DNA from: Haematococcus lacustris
Taxonomy: Eukaryota; Chlorophyta; Chlorophyceae; Chlamydomonadales; Haematococcaceae
DNA length: 64,000 bases
Direction of reading: 5' to 3'
Assembly (NCBI GenBank): GCA_030144725.1
Contig: JASKMD010000016.1
Location: forward strand, 1,856,753 to 1,920,752
Part shown: piece after piece, positions 61,145 through 64,000 of the stretch
How positions within the stretch are numbered: the first letter of the stretch is position 1
Layout of the letters: every line of letters starts with the position of its first letter
Made by a program: the position numbers and the translations under genes
The notes under the pieces: model-generated
What the model saw: the letters and a program-made list of their open reading frames with translations, nothing else
What the model was told of the DNA's origin: nothing
Databases searched by the model: none

Positions 61145-61934
61145 CCCGGCGCAAGTGGTATTCCTTCAAGAGTGCCATAGGGCGGACAGCGTGTGGCAGT
61201 GGGCAGAAGCCCACTCGGGGGCCAAGCCCGCGTAGCGGGGGCAGTGGTTTTACACCCCTGGCACCGGCAGCTCCCAAGGCTGTCTGCTTTTGGTCAAGCC
61301 CTCCACCATCCTCCAGGGGTGCACCCAGGTGCAGCTGTAGGCAGAGGGGCCTCAGGGGCGGGTGCTGCGGGTAGACGGGGAGCTCGCAGGCAGGCCGGTG
61401 TCCCTAGTGTGCGTGTACGCCCCGGCGCAGCAGGCAGAGCGGCCAGCGTTCTACGCAGAGTGCCTCCACGCTTGCCTGCCGCCAGCCGCCGACCGCATCC
61501 TCCTCCTCAAGGGGGGCGACTTCAACTGCATCCTAGCCCCGGTGGACAGAGTGGGCATCCTGCAGGGCCCGCAGCATGGAGAGGCCTGGGTGGGCAGCCG
61601 GGGCCAAGGGGCGGAGCAGCTGCAGCAGCTGGTGGGTGAGCGGGGGTTGGTGGACCCATGGCGCCATCTGCACCCCTCCAAGAGAGACCTCACCCACTTC
61701 AGCAAGCGTTGGCAGACGGGTGCGCGCCTCGACCGGTGGTACATCTCGGAGGAGCTGGTGCAGTGGCACATGGACAGCGCCATCCAGGGGGTGCTGCCAG
61801 TGCCCACCGACCACAGGCCCGTGTCAGTGGCAGTGTGCCCTCCCGACCTGCCTCTCACCGTCCCCGCACCATGGCAGCTGCACCCCGCCCACCTCGACAC
61901 CCTGACCTGCTGGACTGCCTCAAGGACTTCCTAA
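61145..61934 (+). pseudogene. ORF2 endonuclease, 5'-truncated, two TAG codons
   Basis: VVFLQE, shared TAG 61233-61235, a private CAG-to-TAG at 61338-61340 (VQLQAEG), then YAP, KGGDFN (M to K before the motif), ARLDRWYIS and TDHRPV, TAA 61932-61934. The N-terminal NVQGL motif is absent because of truncation. Confidence 0.85.
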
Positions 61935-62794
61935 AGGCGGAGGCCCTACACCACGAGGCTGCGAATCAGCTGGGGCTGCCTAGGGATGGGCACAGGGCCA
62001 TGCGGGCCCGCATCAAGCAGGGCATGGCCATGCGTGCCCAGCACTTCCTGCGGGCCCAGCGCCACGTGCAGCGTGACCTGCAGCAGCGCAGGGAGAAGGC
62101 GGCAGCAGTGGCCAGGGCTCGCCTCGTGCGGCAGCTGGTGCGGGTGGAGCGAGAGGGGGAGGCAGAGGTGCAGGCGGCGCAGCACCTGGGAGAGGCCGCA
62201 GCCCTGGCGGGTGTGGGGGCGAGGGAGCAGGGGGCCTAGCAGTCCCTGCTGGCCAGCGCAGTCCTCCACCGGTACTACGGCGACCGCTCCTCCTTCTACT
62301 TCTACCATCGCGACCAGCCCGCGCACACCCCCACCCTCATCTCCTCTCTCCAGCTCCCCGGCCAGCCAGGTCAGCCAGCAGACCTTACCACACCGTCCGG
62401 GGTGAAGGCAGCGTGCAGGGCTTTCCAGCAGCACTACTCAGCCGCCAAGCCAACCGGAGTCTACGCAGCCAAGCCGGTGGACACAGCTGCGCGCGCCACG
62501 CTGCTCGGCAGCCTCACCTTCCACCTCACCCCCACCCAGGCCAGGGTTGCCGAGGGCCCCGATGGCAGCCCTATGCTGTCAGAAGAGGAGCTGGGCTGGG
62601 CTCAGCAGGGCTGCGCGCACAGCAAGGCCCCGGGGCTAGATGGGCTGCCCATGGAGGTCTATGACCGGCTGTGGGTGGAGCTGGGGCGGCCGCTGCGGGC
62701 CATGTTGCAAGAGGGCCCTGGCAGACACTAATAACCCTACCCCTCCGGCTGAGTTCCTGACAGGCATCATCACCCTCGTGCCCAAGGCTGGCAA
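61904..62794 (+). pseudogene. ORF2 linker and RT N-terminal region with TAG
   Basis: CAG to TAG at 62237-62239 (REQGAQQS). The frame resumes to the first RT block and closes at TAA 62729-62731; the shifted frame gives ITLVPKAGKP, then the RT-core scar near 62795. Private change RWARI to MRARI. Confidence 0.8.
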
Positions 62795-64000
62795 GCCGAG
62801 CCTCTCACCCACAGCCTGCTGGCAGACCCCTCCTACGGCCTCAGCACGTGGGTCATCACCGACCCCACCGCCCCCCCCTCGCGAGGCATCAGCCCGCGGC
62901 TGCAAGCTCACGTGGCGGCACTGGCTGAGCTCAAGCTGTTCCGTGCGGTGCCCCCCGCTAGCCAGTCCTTCTTCTCAGTGCTGGCGGAGCCGCTGTGGTA
63001 CAACGCACAAGTCCGCATGAACCCAGCAGCAAGGGAGGCAGCAGTTGAGCAGGGTTGGACCCACGTCCGCCACGTGAGGGAGGCCCTCCACAGCCCCCAG
63101 CTGGAGGGGGAGGCCCGCTGGGCTGCGGATCTGGTCCGGGCTTGCCGCCCCGAGCCCTGGCAGGGCATGGTGGACCGCTTGCAGCCTCCACAGCCGGAGT
63201 GGGAGTGCCTGAGGGTTGGGCCAGGGGTGGGGTTTGTGATGCGGCGCACCCCCCTGCTCATGCCCTCCCACTGGGTGGGCCCCAACGGCCGCCTCTACGC
63301 CCTAGACCCCACAGGGCAAGGGCCCCTCGGGGCTTTCCGGGCGGAGGAGGGGGCGGCCTGGGAGCCAGCTGCGGTGGCCCGGCTCAACAAGCCCAGCTAC
63401 AGGCTGACCCCGGGGGAGCGGGCCACCCACCTCCGCCCTCTACCCGCCCAGCGTCACGTGGCGCAGGAGCAGGCTCAGGGGCAGGAACAAGGAGGAGCCA
63501 GGGGGGTGGGCAGGGGAGGGGGGCGGGCAAGGGGGCCGGGCGGGGGCAGGGGGCGAGGGCGTGGAGGAGGTGGAGGGCGTAGGGGCGCAGGGGGCGGGGC
63601 GGGAGGGCAGGCTGCCGACCCAGCTGACGAGGGGCCTGGCACCTGGCCTAAAGAGGAGTGGCTCTTGGGCCCCTGGGCTCACCTGCAGCTGGACCCTCAG
63701 GTGTGGGGCATGGGCACCACCACCCTGCTGGACTTCTCTGTCAAGCATGCCAGGGTGCGCCTCCACCAGCTCCAGCGCGTCAGTGCCGACCCCCTCTACC
63801 CACCAGGTGGGGGCCTGTGGCCAGCGCTGTGGGGTGTGCGCCCCCCCCGGGCAGCGGGCGAACCGGAGGTGGCAGCGGTGGCTGATGGAGCCCTGAGAGA
63901 GCTGGAGCTCAAGTGGGAGGCTAGCGCGCAGCAGGTGGCAGGCCAGGGGGCAGCGGGGGAGCGGGAGCAGCAGGGCAAGGATGTGGAGGAGCGGCTCCCC
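62795..64000 (+). pseudogene. ORF2 thumb, Gly/Arg region and linker, open to window end
   Basis: From about 62912 (AALAELKLFRAVPPASQS) the frame is continuous through LAEPLWYNAQ, the Gly/Arg run, LDFSVKHARVRL, LWPALWGVRPPRAAGE, ELELKWEAS and KDVEERLP to the last base, with no stop. It lacks the one-base losses and the 65-bp duplication of copies 0-7, so this half is well preserved although EN is degraded. The end lies outside the window. Confidence 0.75.

Larger units (their letters stand above)
61145..64000 (+). mobile_element. LINE copy 13 (5'-truncated, runs off window)
   Basis: Starts within EN at PAQVVFLQE. EN remainder, RT N-terminal region, RT-core scar near 62795, thumb, Gly/Arg region (about 63500-63605), unduplicated LDFSVKHARVRL segment and linker up to the window end. 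Belongs to the EN-positive, RT-core-negative class of copies 0-10 and has the most nonsense codons of any EN. Confidence 0.85.

Noticed and set aside
1..64000. Bacterial or phage origin
   Set aside because: No operons, ribosome-binding sites or bacterial genes; poly(A)-tailed LINEs with APE endonuclease are eukaryotic.

Overview
The window is almost entirely a head-to-tail cluster of degenerate LINE (non-LTR) retrotransposon copies, all on the + strand, interrupted by one 3.7-kb block of unrelated sequence of clearly lower GC. The LINE encodes an Arg-rich ORF1 and an ORF2 with an APE-type endonuclease (EN), a reverse transcriptase (RT, YADD motif), Gly/Arg-rich segments, a C-terminal C-x2-C-x9-H-x4-C zinc finger and a 3' UTR ending in poly(A). 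Very high GC and single-family head-to-tail nesting suggest a eukaryotic, probably green-algal, nuclear genome. Such clusters resemble the Zepp/ZeppL LINE clusters reported from Chlorella, Coccomyxa and Chlamydomonas (telomeric or centromeric). The host assignment and the centromere idea are inference; no host gene was found.

I number the copies 0 to 13. Left block (1-46564): copies 0-5 are heavily eroded and rearranged. They end inside ORF2 and join the next copy through a 32-bp remnant of the LINE tail, or through direct ORF2/ORF1 and ORF1/RT fusions. Copies 6-10 are longer; each of 6-9 ends in the same 'type 1' 3' region and runs into the ATG of the next ORF1 with no poly(A). Copy 10 alone in this block ends in a 'type 2' 3' UTR. 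Its tail and poly(A) lie at 50310-50338, on the far side of the insert. Copies 0-10 keep EN (except 3 and 5) but lack the RT catalytic core.

Insert (46565-50309): no gene recognised. It holds 17-bp tandem repeats, a degenerate minisatellite, diverged repeats and several long palindromes whose mismatches are nearly all one symmetric TC/TC pair. It splits the 3' UTR of copy 10 without loss of LINE bases.

Right block (50310-64000): copies 11 and 12 each begin at the same base right after a poly(A). They carry a type 1 copy of the element's own 3' end at their 5' end, then ORF1, a short EN piece fused to the RT core, the C-terminus, a type 2 3' UTR and poly(A). Copy 12 has the longest frame (RT core to C-terminus, 57360-60674). 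Copy 13 is again of the EN-positive, RT-core-deleted class and runs off the window.

No copy encodes a complete ORF2. The two deletion classes are complementary but neither includes RT motif A. Repeat spacing (about 6.63 kb twice, 4.96 kb twice, 6.093 kb twice, 5.37 kb) and shared private deletions show that the cluster grew mainly by segmental tandem duplication on top of retrotransposition.
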